The position numbers and the translations under genes are program-made. The notes beneath the pieces were generated by a model. That model did no database searches and was not told the origin of the DNA. It was given only the letters and a program-made list of their open reading frames with translations. Source: Cetobacterium sp. NK01 (GTDB lineage: Bacteria > Fusobacteriota > Fusobacteriia > Fusobacteriales > Fusobacteriaceae). Taken from it: a stretch of 64,000 bases of DNA. This document shows positions 27,056 to 35,312 of this stretch, one piece after another; position 1 is the first letter of the stretch, and each line of letters begins with the position of its first letter. Location: NCBI RefSeq assembly GCF_024506395.1, contig NZ_JANIBO010000002.1, positions 1 to 64,000 on the forward strand, written 5' to 3'.

Positions 27056-28738
27056 ATGAACAAAAGAATCATACTACTAGCGGCATCATTACTAGTTTTA
27101 AGTCAAGCAACACTATCAAAGGAACGTACTTTTTTAACAAAGGCCAATGGGTATTCTGGTGAAATAAAGTTAGAGGTTATAGCAGAAGGACAAGAAGTGA
27201 AAGATATAAAGATTGTATCACACAATGAAACAGTTCCTGTTATGACAAGAGCGTTTCCTATGCTAAAAGAGAGAATCTTAGAGGCTCAATCACCAATAGT
27301 AGATAGTGTTTCTGGAGCAACACATACATCTACAGCTATAAAAAGAGCAGTAAATGATGTTTATAAACAACTAGGAAAAGATTATGGAAGAATTACAGCG
27401 AGAACAAAAGGACCTGAGTTACCAGTTGCCTATTTAGAGCCTGTATCTACAGATCTTGTAATTGTAGGAGGAGGACCAGCTGGATTAGCAGCAGCTATAT
27501 CAGCAAAAGAGCAGGGACTAAAAAATGTAATTTTAATTGAAAAAATGGATATGCTAAGTGGTAATGGAAAGTTTGATATGAACTTCTATGATTTAATAAA
27601 TTCAGAGGCTCAAAAAGCTAATGGAATGAATGATACAGTAGAAAGTTTAATAAAGGACAATACAAATTCAATGGATACACCAGAGCGTACAAGAACTCAA
27701 GCTGAAGGAGCCTTTGTTTTAGATAAATGGTTGAGAGAGATGGGAATTAAATTAAATTACCATTATGGAAAAAGAGGGCACATGGCTGAAAAGAATGTGT
27801 ATGCTGGTGAAGTTATACAGGATAAAATGGAAGCTAGAGCAAAAGAGTTAGGAGTAGATATTCGTACTTCAACAAAAGGTCTAGATTTAATTATAAATAA
27901 CGGTGTTGCAACAGGGGTAAAAGTTCAAAACAAAAATAATTTTTATGATATAAATGCAAAAGCTGTGGTAGTTGCAACAGGTGGATTCTCAGCTAATCCA
28001 GAGTTATTAGAAAAATATGCTCCAGGAACAGAGAAATTACAGCACTCAAATCAAATTAGTGCTACGGGAGATTTAATTCCAGTATTTGAAAAAAATAATA
28101 TTCAATTAGCTAATTTAGAAGTAATGAATCTGATTCCATTTATTTTAGGATCAACAAGAGATTTAGCAGGTCCTAATGGTGATGGAATGATGTTAGTTAA
28201 TATAAATGGAGAGAGATTTACAAAGGAACATATAACTAAAGATGAAAGAATGGATATGGCTAAAAAGATGTTAGCTCAACCAGAAGCCAAAGTGTTCTAT
28301 GTATTTGATAAAAAGTTATATGATTCGAGCTATCGTTTACAAAAACATACAAAAAAAGGATACCATTTAGTTGCGAACTCAATAGAGGAGTTAGCAGAGA
28401 AAATGGGAGTACCAGTGGCAACATTTAAAGAAACAGTAGTAAATTACAATAAAGGAGTACGTGGAGAGGTAAAAGATCCATTTAGAGAGGCTAAAGCAAA
28501 AAGAGAGTTTGATATGAGTGGACCATTCTATGCAGTTTTAGTTGAGCCAGCTGTTCATATGACAAGAGGAGGAGTTGTAGCTAACGAGAAAACTGAGGTT
28601 ATTCAAAACAATGGAGAGATAGTAAAAGGGCTTTTTGCAGCTGGAGAGGTAACAAGTACAAGTGCAGCATATAGTGCGTCTGTAATATTTGGACGTGTAG
28701 CTGGGGAAAATGCAGTGAAGTTTATAAATAAAAAATAG
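27056..28738 (+). CDS. exported FMN/FAD reductase of the urocanate/fumarate reductase type
   Basis: A 560-residue secreted flavoprotein. Residues 1-20 form a signal peptide; the FMN-binding domain (25-110) holds the covalent-flavin motif DSVSGATHTS (83-92); the FAD domain begins VIVGGGPAGLAAA (135-147) and ends GLFAAGEVTSTSAAYSASVIFGRVAGENA. It resembles UrdA/FccA enzymes that reduce an enoate (urocanate, fumarate, cinnamate-like acids) outside the cytoplasm with electrons from a quinol or ApbE-flavinylated chain. There is no CxxCH, so no heme domain. I use ATG 27056 with an AGGGGG site rather than the upstream GTG. The acceptor substrate is not readable. Confidence 0.85.
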   Translation: MNKRIILLAASLLVLSQATLSKERTFLTKANGYSGEIKLEVIAEGQEVKDIKIVSHNETVPVMTRAFPMLKERILEAQSPIVDSVSGATHTSTAIKRAVNDVYKQLGKDYGRITARTKGPELPVAYLEPVSTDLVIVGGGPAGLAAAISAKEQGLKNVILIEKMDMLSGNGKFDMNFYDLINSEAQKANGMNDTVESLIKDNTNSMDTPERTRTQAEGAFVLDKWLREMGIKLNYHYGKRGHMAEKNVYAGEVIQDKMEARAKELGVDIRTSTKGLDLIINNGVATGVKVQNKNNFYDINAKAVVVATGGFSANPELLEKYAPGTEKLQHSNQISATGDLIPVFEKNNIQLANLEVMNLIPFILGSTRDLAGPNGDGMMLVNINGERFTKEHITKDERMDMAKKMLAQPEAKVFYVFDKKLYDSSYRLQKHTKKGYHLVANSIEELAEKMGVPVATFKETVVNYNKGVRGEVKDPFREAKAKREFDMSGPFYAVLVEPAVHMTRGGVVANEKTEVIQNNGEIVKGLFAAGEVTSTSAAYSASVIFGRVAGENAVKFINKK

Positions 28739-28783
28739 TGAAACTTGGAATTGGATTAAAGTTTTACAAATAACATAAAAATT

Positions 28784-28850
28784 TTCTCATATATATTCAT
28801 AATATGGATGAATGTCTCTACGACCTACCGTAAATAGGTCACTATGAGAA
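28784..28850 (+). promoter_or_regulatory. purine (guanine-type) riboswitch aptamer
   Basis: P1 TTCTCATA (28784-28791)/TATGAGAA (28843-28850); P2 ATTCAT/ATGAAT around loop AATATGG; junction GTCTCTAC; P3 GACCT/AGGTC around loop ACCGTAAAT, identical to the known L3 sequence. The specificity base in J3/1 is C (28842), as in guanine rather than adenine aptamers. One junction base differs from TTTCTACC (U48 to C). Confidence 0.85.
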
Positions 28851-28901
28851 GAGACACACATATATTTGAAATATATTTTTATATTTTCATCTGATTTATT
28901 G

Positions 28902-28936
28902 AAGTCTTTTCTTGTAATAGAGAAAAGACTTTTTTT
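28902..28936 (+). terminator. riboswitch expression-platform terminator
   Basis: AAGTCTTTTCT (28902-28912) pairs perfectly with AGAAAAGACTT (28921-28931) and a T run follows. GTCTTTTCTT (28904-28913) can instead pair with GAGAAGAGAC (28846-28855), which contains the P1 3' strand, giving the alternative antiterminator. This predicts an OFF switch. Confidence 0.85.
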
Positions 28937-28974
28937 ATTTTTAAAGAAAAATATAAAATTTTAGGAAATCATGC

Positions 28975-29065
28975 TATATGACATAGAATTTTTTATAGAA
29001 ATATATTAGTATTAAATAAAATTAATATAGTATGTAAATAAAAAATATTTAGAGTATATGGCATA
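28975..29065 (+). promoter_or_regulatory. two TATATGNCATA sites before the Crp/Fnr gene
   Basis: TATATGACATA (28975-28985) and TATATGGCATA (29055-29065) are near-identical partly palindromic sites 80 bp apart; the second is 13 nt before the ATG. They may be operators for the regulator itself. Confidence 0.4.
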
Positions 29066-29078
29066 AAAAAGGGGAGTA

Positions 29079-29789
29079 ATGTCAAATATGGAAAAATGTA
29101 ATGATTTACTTAATATTATTTATATAACAAAAGATGAGAAATGGAAAACAAATCCTAATTTGAAATTAATAAAAAATCATCTTAATGAACACATGCAAAT
29201 AAGAGTTGTAAAAGAAGGAGAAAAAATACATCAGTATGATAAAACACAAAAGTATATACATTATGTAATAGTTGGAAAATATTTTCATTATCGAGAACTA
29301 AAGATAGGAAAAAGAAATCTAATAGCTTTAAATGAAGCTCCAGAATGGATTGGAATGGATAGAGTTTTGGATAAAGAAAATGCAAATATAACAGAAGATT
29401 ATGTGACAGAAGAGTGTATTGTAATAGATGTAGAAAAAGAGTATTTTATAGAATGTCTTCAGAAAAATGGAGAGATGTCATTATATATTATAAAAAATTT
29501 ATTAAAGAAAATGTCATTAACATCAAGCCGTGCAGAGAGTATGCTAATTAATGATGCAAAATTACAATTTTTATGTTGGTTAAATGACTACTGGAGAAAT
29601 AACCACAAAGGGGAAGATAGATTAATTATTAAATTAAAAAATGACTATATTATGGATAATATAGGAATAAGTACTAGAACTTTTTATCGTATATTGAGAG
29701 AGTTAAAAGAAGAGGAACTAATTGTTACAGAAAAAGGAAACATAGTTATAAATAATCTACAGATAGAAAAAATAAAAAATATATTATAA
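29079..29789 (+). CDS. Crp/Fnr-family transcription regulator
   Basis: A 236-residue regulator with an N-terminal cyclic-nucleotide-like beta-barrel (about residues 35-130: VKEGEKIHQYDKTQKYIHYVIVG, then EAPEWIGMDRVL) and a C-terminal Crp-type HTH (NIGISTRTFYRILRELKEEELI, residues about 198-219). No FeS cysteine cluster of the Fnr type is seen, so the ligand is unknown. It is the first gene after a guanine-type riboswitch and terminator, and precedes by 18 nt a GPH symporter and a DUF3604 protein. The paired TATATGNCATA sites upstream suggest self-regulation. Confidence 0.82.
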   Translation: MSNMEKCNDLLNIIYITKDEKWKTNPNLKLIKNHLNEHMQIRVVKEGEKIHQYDKTQKYIHYVIVGKYFHYRELKIGKRNLIALNEAPEWIGMDRVLDKENANITEDYVTEECIVIDVEKEYFIECLQKNGEMSLYIIKNLLKKMSLTSSRAESMLINDAKLQFLCWLNDYWRNNHKGEDRLIIKLKNDYIMDNIGISTRTFYRILRELKEEELIVTEKGNIVINNLQIEKIKNIL

Positions 29790-29807
29790 ATTCAACGGGA
29801 GGATTAA

Positions 29808-31241
29808 ATGAAGGAATTAAGAAGTGGAGAGATATCATTAGATATTCCGAGGTATTCGTCGGAGCCTGAAGCGGGAAGGGCTAAAAATAAAAATATACTG
29901 GTGGATATTTTTAAGTATTCTTTAGGCGGATTAGGGGTAACACTTGCAACAAATTTAACTATGTCATATTTAAACTTTTTTTTAACAGATATTTTTGGAA
30001 TCACAGCTTTTGCTGTAGCTGGAATAATGTTAGTTTCAAGAATTGTAGATGCTATAACAGATCCTGTTATGGGAATGGGAGCAGATAGAACAAGATCTCG
30101 TTGGGGAAAATTTAGACCTTGGATGATATTTTTTGCACCTGTACTAGGTTTTGCTGTATTTTTACTTTTTTATACACCGAATATTCCAGAAAGTATGAAA
30201 GTTATATACGCTTACGGAGTATTTATATTTTATTCAATAGCTATAACAATTGTATCTATACCATATTTTGCATTAGTGCCAGTTATTTCGAAAGACTCAC
30301 ATACGAGAACAATTATTATCTCTTGGAAAAGTGTAATGTGTCAAGTGGCGGTATTATGTATATCAACTTTTGCACTGCCTATGGTAAATATGTTTGGCGG
30401 TGGACAAAAAGGATGGGCAACTTTTGGGGCAATTGTTGGAATAGCAGCAACTATTTTTGTGTGGATTGCAGCAGATGGAGCTAAGGCTCATGATGTTTCT
30501 AGCAATACAGAAGAGTTAAAAAATAGAGCTAAAGAAAGTAAATCAAAAAATGATTTTAAAGTTCTTTTAAAAACAAAACCACTTTTAGTTCTTGTAGTAG
30601 CTTTTGGATTATCAATGTTTGCAAATACTCTTGTAAATTCAGCAAATATGTATTATTTTAAATATATTTTAAATAAACAAAATTGGATTCCAACAGTTAT
30701 GGCAGTTAGTATGGGTGCAAGTATTTTTGCATCGATGATCTTACCAAAGGTTGAAGGTATTTTTGGAAAGAAAAAAGCATTTATGTATTCAACACTTATT
30801 TGTGTAATTCCTTTAATTTTGTTGGGATTAAATCCTAATGTAACTTCAATATACGCACTTCTTGCTCAATTGGTTTTATTTGGTTTTATGTATGGAATAG
30901 CAAGTGCATTACCTTGGGCCATGATACCAGATTGTATAGATTATGCTGAGTGGAAGTATGGAGTACAACCAAATGGACTATTCACTGCAACATTTACATT
31001 TGTACAAAAATGTGGGATAGCTATTGGTGGATTTTTATCAAGTTTCTTACTAGGAATAGCTGGATTTGTAGCTAATAAAGACCAAGTTGAAAGTTCTCTT
31101 AAAATGATTATTTCATTACGTTTTATTATACCAGCAATACTTTTTGTTTTAGTGGTAGTTGTTCTATATTTTTATGAGATAACTCCAGAGAAAACGAAAG
31201 AGATTTCAAAAGAGCTAGAAAAAAGAAGAGACGTTGCATAA
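29808..31241 (+). CDS. GPH-family cation symporter (MFS)
   Basis: A 477-residue carrier with about 12 helices and glycoside-pentoside-hexuronide:cation symporter signatures: MLVSRIVDAITDPVMGMGAD (residues 67-86), RTRSRWGKFRPWMI just after it, and IDYAEWKYGVQPNGLF near 380. It would import a sugar, nucleoside or glycoside with Na+ or H+. GGGAGGA precedes the ATG. It lies between the Crp/Fnr regulator and the DUF3604 gene, all in one operon under purine-riboswitch control, so a nucleoside-type substrate is worth considering. That is inference. Confidence 0.88.
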   Translation: MKELRSGEISLDIPRYSSEPEAGRAKNKNILVDIFKYSLGGLGVTLATNLTMSYLNFFLTDIFGITAFAVAGIMLVSRIVDAITDPVMGMGADRTRSRWGKFRPWMIFFAPVLGFAVFLLFYTPNIPESMKVIYAYGVFIFYSIAITIVSIPYFALVPVISKDSHTRTIIISWKSVMCQVAVLCISTFALPMVNMFGGGQKGWATFGAIVGIAATIFVWIAADGAKAHDVSSNTEELKNRAKESKSKNDFKVLLKTKPLLVLVVAFGLSMFANTLVNSANMYYFKYILNKQNWIPTVMAVSMGASIFASMILPKVEGIFGKKKAFMYSTLICVIPLILLGLNPNVTSIYALLAQLVLFGFMYGIASALPWAMIPDCIDYAEWKYGVQPNGLFTATFTFVQKCGIAIGGFLSSFLLGIAGFVANKDQVESSLKMIISLRFIIPAILFVLVVVVLYFYEITPEKTKEISKELEKRRDVA

Positions 31242-31265
31242 CAAAGTAAAATACGGAGGAATAAA

Positions 31266-33506
31266 ATGAATGAATTAAACCAAAAATATTCAAAAGAGGT
31301 GACAGACATTGTTGCAGTTAGTGGAAAATATCCATGTATGACTCAAACTGTAGATGGAAAAAGTTATGTTTGTTATCAAGAGTATAAAGATAGACATGAT
31401 GTTATTGTAGCTGGAGTTTTAACTCAAGAAAAAGAGGAGTTTACAAAAGGAACTGTAATATCAGGAGAGGGAGAAGCTCTAAAGCCTGTTTGTGTAGCAG
31501 ATGGAAACCGTGTTTGGTATGCTTGGGGAGAAAATAGAGATCAAAAATGGGGAATTTATTATAGAAGTTATGAAAATGGAGTTTATGGAGAGATCCAATG
31601 TGCAGAGGAGGGAGAAGCTCTTTTCTATCCATATTTATACTCTAAAAATGGAGTGGTGTCTCTTCTTTGGAATCGTCAACATAGTAACTCTGCAGAAGTT
31701 GTAATGGGAACAATTGGAGAAAGTGGAGTAGAAAATATTCAAGTAGTTTCATCTTCGAAAGAGGTTTATAGACCAAGTTATACTATGACAGATGATGGAA
31801 CGGGATATGTAGCTTATGATTCTTTCAATGGAAAAAACTATGATGTTTTAGTAAGAGCTTATAGAGATGGAATATGGTCTGAGGAAAAAGTTGTGAGTAC
31901 ATCAAAAACTGCTTGGGCAGCTCAACCTTTAGTTGCTTCATTAAAAGATAAAGTTTTAGTGTGTTGGTATGATTTTAATCATGGATCTGATTTTTCATAC
32001 AATAGTTCGGTGGTTTTTTTAAAGAGCAATGAATTAGTTGTAGAGGAACCTCATTGTATTGGAAGAGGGATTGATTGGTATGAAGATATTGCAGTGGCAG
32101 AAAATTCTAAGGGAGAGGTAGTTTTTTCTTACTCTTGGGGAAAAACAAAATTACATGTGAGACATTATGATTATAAAAATAAATGGAGTGAACCAGTAGT
32201 TTTCACTTATGATGAGAATAGTTTTGCAGCTAACCAAAGAGCTTTTATAGATGAAGAGGGAACAATTCATTTAGTGTGGCAGTATGGAAATCAAAATGGA
32301 CACAAACCAATTAGAAATGCACAAGTTATCTATACGTGGTTAAAATCTAACGAGTTTGAAAACTATATTGATACAGAGGCAGAAAAAGTGAGTGATCCAT
32401 TTACTCGTCCAATTCCAGCAGAAAAATCACTAGATCGTATAAATGAAAATGAAACTAAAGAGTGGATGATTAAAAATGGATATGGAGAAAAATTCCCGAT
32501 ATTTGGAGATATTCATGGTCAAAGTGGAATGTCTGATGGAGTTGGAGAGATAGATCAATTTTTCAATATTGCAAAAGTATGGGCGAATCTAGATTTTACT
32601 GCATTAACAGATCATGATTGTTATCCATATTGGTTAAGTGAGTCAGAGTGGGAATGGATTCGTACAACTTCAAGACTATTTAATGTAGAGGGGAAAATGG
32701 CAACTCTGTTAGCTTATGAGTGGACGCCAAATGAATATCGTTATGATTTTGGTCATAAAAATATATACTATAGAGGTTTTGAAGGGGAGTTATTCCGTTC
32801 AGGAGATGAGGGTGGTCTAACGCCAGATCGTCTATTTGCTAGTATAAAAAAATATAAAGCGATGGCTTTTCCACACCATCCAGCAGCTAGTTGGAAATTA
32901 GTAAGTGCAGCAACTGATTGGTCTTTCCATGATGATAGTGTACAAAGGATGGTAGAGATCTTTTCAAGACATGCTCCATTTGAATATTATGGTAACTACT
33001 CTAAATATACTAAAAATAATATGCAGATTGAACGTTGTAGTGCACAAGACGCTTTGGCAAAAGGATATCATTTAGGATTTATTGCAGGAAGTGATTCTCA
33101 TCAGATGGAACATGGTTTAGAAGGTGGAATAATTGTATCTTTTGTAGATAAATTAGCTAATGAAACAGTATGGGATAATCTGTATGATCGTTTTGCTTAT
33201 GGAACATCTGGAGCTGGAATTTTATTATCTTTTAAAGCTGATAACTACGAGATGGGTACAATTGTTGAAAAAGAGGTTGGTAGCCAAGTTGAATTTAAAA
33301 TAAGTGTTTTAGGAACAGATGAATTAAAGGTTGAAGTGCTTTGTAATAATAAAGTTATAATAGAAAAAGAATCTACTAATAGAGCTTGTGATTTTACTTT
33401 TGCTAAAGAGGTTAAAGAAAATGAAAATTTCTATTATGTGAGAGTTACACAAAAAGATGAACATCAAGCTTGGGGAAGTCCAATTTGGATAAAAGGTAGA
33501 GATTAA
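31266..33506 (+). CDS. DUF3604 / PHP-like metallohydrolase with N-terminal propeller-like region
   Basis: A 746-residue protein. Residues 1-380 show repeating Trp/Asp strand patterns (KSYVCYQEY, NRVWYAWGE, VVSLLWNRQ, GYVAYDSFNGKNY) as in BNR/beta-propeller repeats. From about 410 comes a PHP-type metal domain: FGDIHGQSGMSDGVG, TALTDHDCYPYW, LLAYEWTP, FPHHPA and AGSDSHQ, i.e. the histidine/aspartate set of DUF3604. No signal peptide. It follows the GPH symporter by 24 nt. A phosphoesterase or other hydrolase acting on the imported solute is the simplest reading, but no member function is known to me. Confidence 0.82.
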   Translation: MNELNQKYSKEVTDIVAVSGKYPCMTQTVDGKSYVCYQEYKDRHDVIVAGVLTQEKEEFTKGTVISGEGEALKPVCVADGNRVWYAWGENRDQKWGIYYRSYENGVYGEIQCAEEGEALFYPYLYSKNGVVSLLWNRQHSNSAEVVMGTIGESGVENIQVVSSSKEVYRPSYTMTDDGTGYVAYDSFNGKNYDVLVRAYRDGIWSEEKVVSTSKTAWAAQPLVASLKDKVLVCWYDFNHGSDFSYNSSVVFLKSNELVVEEPHCIGRGIDWYEDIAVAENSKGEVVFSYSWGKTKLHVRHYDYKNKWSEPVVFTYDENSFAANQRAFIDEEGTIHLVWQYGNQNGHKPIRNAQVIYTWLKSNEFENYIDTEAEKVSDPFTRPIPAEKSLDRINENETKEWMIKNGYGEKFPIFGDIHGQSGMSDGVGEIDQFFNIAKVWANLDFTALTDHDCYPYWLSESEWEWIRTTSRLFNVEGKMATLLAYEWTPNEYRYDFGHKNIYYRGFEGELFRSGDEGGLTPDRLFASIKKYKAMAFPHHPAASWKLVSAATDWSFHDDSVQRMVEIFSRHAPFEYYGNYSKYTKNNMQIERCSAQDALAKGYHLGFIAGSDSHQMEHGLEGGIIVSFVDKLANETVWDNLYDRFAYGTSGAGILLSFKADNYEMGTIVEKEVGSQVEFKISVLGTDELKVEVLCNNKVIIEKESTNRACDFTFAKEVKENENFYYVRVTQKDEHQAWGSPIWIKGRD

Positions 33507-33514
33507 AGATTATA

Positions 33515-33548
33515 AAAAATAGCAGTTCATAAGAATTGCTATTTTTGT
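33515..33548 (+). terminator. terminator after the DUF3604 operon
   Basis: A 14-bp stem from AAAAATAGCAGTTC (33515-33528) and GAATTGCTATTTTT (33533-33546), with one G-U, loop ATAA and T run. Confidence 0.85.
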
Positions 33549-33567
33549 TTTAAAATATATAAAAGTG

Positions 33568-33595
33568 TTGACATTATAAAAAAATAGGTTATAAT
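33568..33595 (+). promoter_or_regulatory. promoter of the yhf-like operon
   Basis: TTGACA (33568-33573), 16-bp spacer, TATAAT (33590-33595), 52 nt before the yhfZ-like ATG. Confidence 0.75.
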
Positions 33596-33647
33596 AAGTA
33601 CATAAATCTTATTTTCAAAAAAATGAAAATTAGAAAAGAGGTAGAAT

Positions 33648-34529
33648 ATGAACAACACAACAGGAAAATTACAAAAAGCTATAGTAGGTTTATCTAAAGA
33701 TATTTTAGGTAGAGATGTAGAGGACAATTTAGACACAATTACAAATTATTCAGAGAATTTAGAGTTATCTTTAGGAACTATCCAAAAAGCTCTAAAGGAG
33801 TTAACAGATATAAAAGTAATTGATCTAAAGAAAAAAGGTAAATACGGAACTGTTATTGAAAATATAGATTATAAAAAACTTTTACACGTATTAAAGATGG
33901 ATTATCTTCTATGTGTTATGCCAATAACATATTCTCAGAGATACAAAAAGATAATGGATAGTATAACAAATAGTTTAAAAATACCTATTCCACTTTATTT
34001 TTCTCATATGAGAGGTGGATATGTAAGATTAAAACTTATTGAAGAGGGTGTCTATCATTTTGGTGTTGTCTCAAAATTAGCGGCTCAAAATGCAATTGAA
34101 TCAGGATTAAATTTAGAGATCATAGAGCAATTTGGACCGAGAACTTATGTGACGAAACATGTTATTTTAAAAAGAAAAAATGAGAAAGTGGTTAATGTTG
34201 GAAAAGATCCAGAGTCTAACGACCATATTTTTTTAACAAATTTTAATTTTCAAAAAAATGAAAATATAAAATTCATAGATATTAAATACTCAGAGGTTAT
34301 TGAAAATTTAATAGATGGAAAAATAGATGCAGCAATTTGGAATTATGATGATGTTCTAGATAAGATGGTTCATCTTGAAAAACATGGAATTATAATAGAG
34401 GAGCTAAATGAGAATGAGGGAAATCTTTTAGCTACAGAGTCAGTTATAGTAATAAAAAAAGATAATGAGGTTATAAAAAATATATTTAAAAAGTTTTTCG
34501 ATAAGGAAAAATTTAAACTTATAGATTAA
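33648..34529 (+). CDS. yhfZ: YhfZ-like HTH transcription regulator
   Basis: A 293-residue regulator. Residues about 15-75 form a GntR-like winged HTH (NLELSLGTIQKALKELTDIKVI); the rest resembles a periplasmic-binding-protein-like effector domain (HMRGGYVRLKLIEEGVYHFGVVSKLAA, then IDGKIDAAIWNYDD). This is the YhfZ layout, and as in E. coli it is the first gene of the yhf operon. GAGGT precedes the ATG; a consensus promoter is just upstream. It probably senses the substrate or product of the pathway encoded downstream. Confidence 0.85.
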   Translation: MNNTTGKLQKAIVGLSKDILGRDVEDNLDTITNYSENLELSLGTIQKALKELTDIKVIDLKKKGKYGTVIENIDYKKLLHVLKMDYLLCVMPITYSQRYKKIMDSITNSLKIPIPLYFSHMRGGYVRLKLIEEGVYHFGVVSKLAAQNAIESGLNLEIIEQFGPRTYVTKHVILKRKNEKVVNVGKDPESNDHIFLTNFNFQKNENIKFIDIKYSEVIENLIDGKIDAAIWNYDDVLDKMVHLEKHGIIIEELNENEGNLLATESVIVIKKDNEVIKNIFKKFFDKEKFKLID

Positions 34530-34547
34530 GTAAAATTTGGAGGGAAG

Positions 34548-34901
34548 ATGAATTTACAAACTAGACTAGAGATATTAAATAGCTCAGGGGCTATAACAGA
34601 TTGCACAAAGGATACTATGTTAAATGTAATTGAGATGTTTAATGAAAAACATAATATCAAGCTTACAGAGGAAAATGGGGCAATGATGGTAACTCATCTA
34701 TCAATGGCTATAATGAGGGTAAAAAATAATGAGCCAGTTAAGACAATAGATGAAGAGGTATTTAAAGAGACTTTAGAAAGTGAGCATATTGAAAGAGCAA
34801 ATCTTATTTATGATGATTTATCAGAGGTTTTAGATGTAACTTTACCAGAGGATGAAAAAAAATATATGCTTGTAAATATCTGTGTAATTTTAGAAAGATA
34901 A
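34548..34901 (+). CDS. yhfY: YhfY-like stand-alone PRD-domain protein
   Basis: A 117-residue single PRD module: N-terminal RLEILNSSGAITD, central ENGAMMVTHLSMAIMRVKNNEP with the conserved histidine (His49), and C-terminal EKKYMLVNICVILER. PRD domains are phosphorylated by the PTS on histidine, but this gene has no HTH or EII partner, so it would modulate another protein, most simply the YhfZ-like regulator 18 nt upstream. GGAGGG precedes the ATG. Same order (Z then Y) as in E. coli. Confidence 0.82.
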   Translation: MNLQTRLEILNSSGAITDCTKDTMLNVIEMFNEKHNIKLTEENGAMMVTHLSMAIMRVKNNEPVKTIDEEVFKETLESEHIERANLIYDDLSEVLDVTLPEDEKKYMLVNICVILER

Positions 34902-34942
34902 TAAAAAAGAAAAAAATTTAAAATAAGAGGGAGTGGATTTTA

Positions 34943-35302
34943 ATGAAAAGAATAGTTGTAGGTGGACAAATTGATAAAGAGAGATTAGCTGACACAGTAA
35001 GAAAAATCTGTGGAGATAAGGCAGTTATAACAGTAAAAACTGATATTGAAGCAGCTATGGATGTAAAAACAAATATGGCAGATTACTATTTAGGAGCTTG
35101 TAATACAGGTGGAGGTGGAGCATTAGCTATGGCTATAGCACTACTAGGAGCAAATAACTGTGCTACAGTTTCTATGCCAGGAAATATAAAAAGTGATGAT
35201 GAGATAAAAGCTGAAATTGCAGCTGGAAAGAAAGCATTTGGATTTACAGCTCAGCATATAGATGCAGTTGTACCAGTTATTTTAGCAGAGATTTTAAAAT
35301 AG
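34943..35302 (+). CDS. yhfU: YhfU-like DUF2620 protein
   Basis: A 119-residue protein of the DUF2620 family, glycine-rich in the middle (YYLGACNTGGGGALAMAIAL, residues 50-69), with a small alpha/beta fold suggested by IVVGGQIDKERLADTV at the start. No signal peptide or membrane helix. The function is not known; the invariant pairing with YhfT (11 nt downstream) suggests a cytoplasmic partner of that membrane protein, like an EIIB-type subunit, which is speculation. Confidence 0.8.
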   Translation: MKRIVVGGQIDKERLADTVRKICGDKAVITVKTDIEAAMDVKTNMADYYLGACNTGGGGALAMAIALLGANNCATVSMPGNIKSDDEIKAEIAAGKKAFGFTAQHIDAVVPVILAEILK

Positions 35303-35312
35303 GAGGGTTCAA

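Noticed and set aside
30119-30484. 121-codon + strand ORF inside the GPH symporter gene
   Set aside because: Shifted frame of a well supported transporter gene, with no ribosome site.
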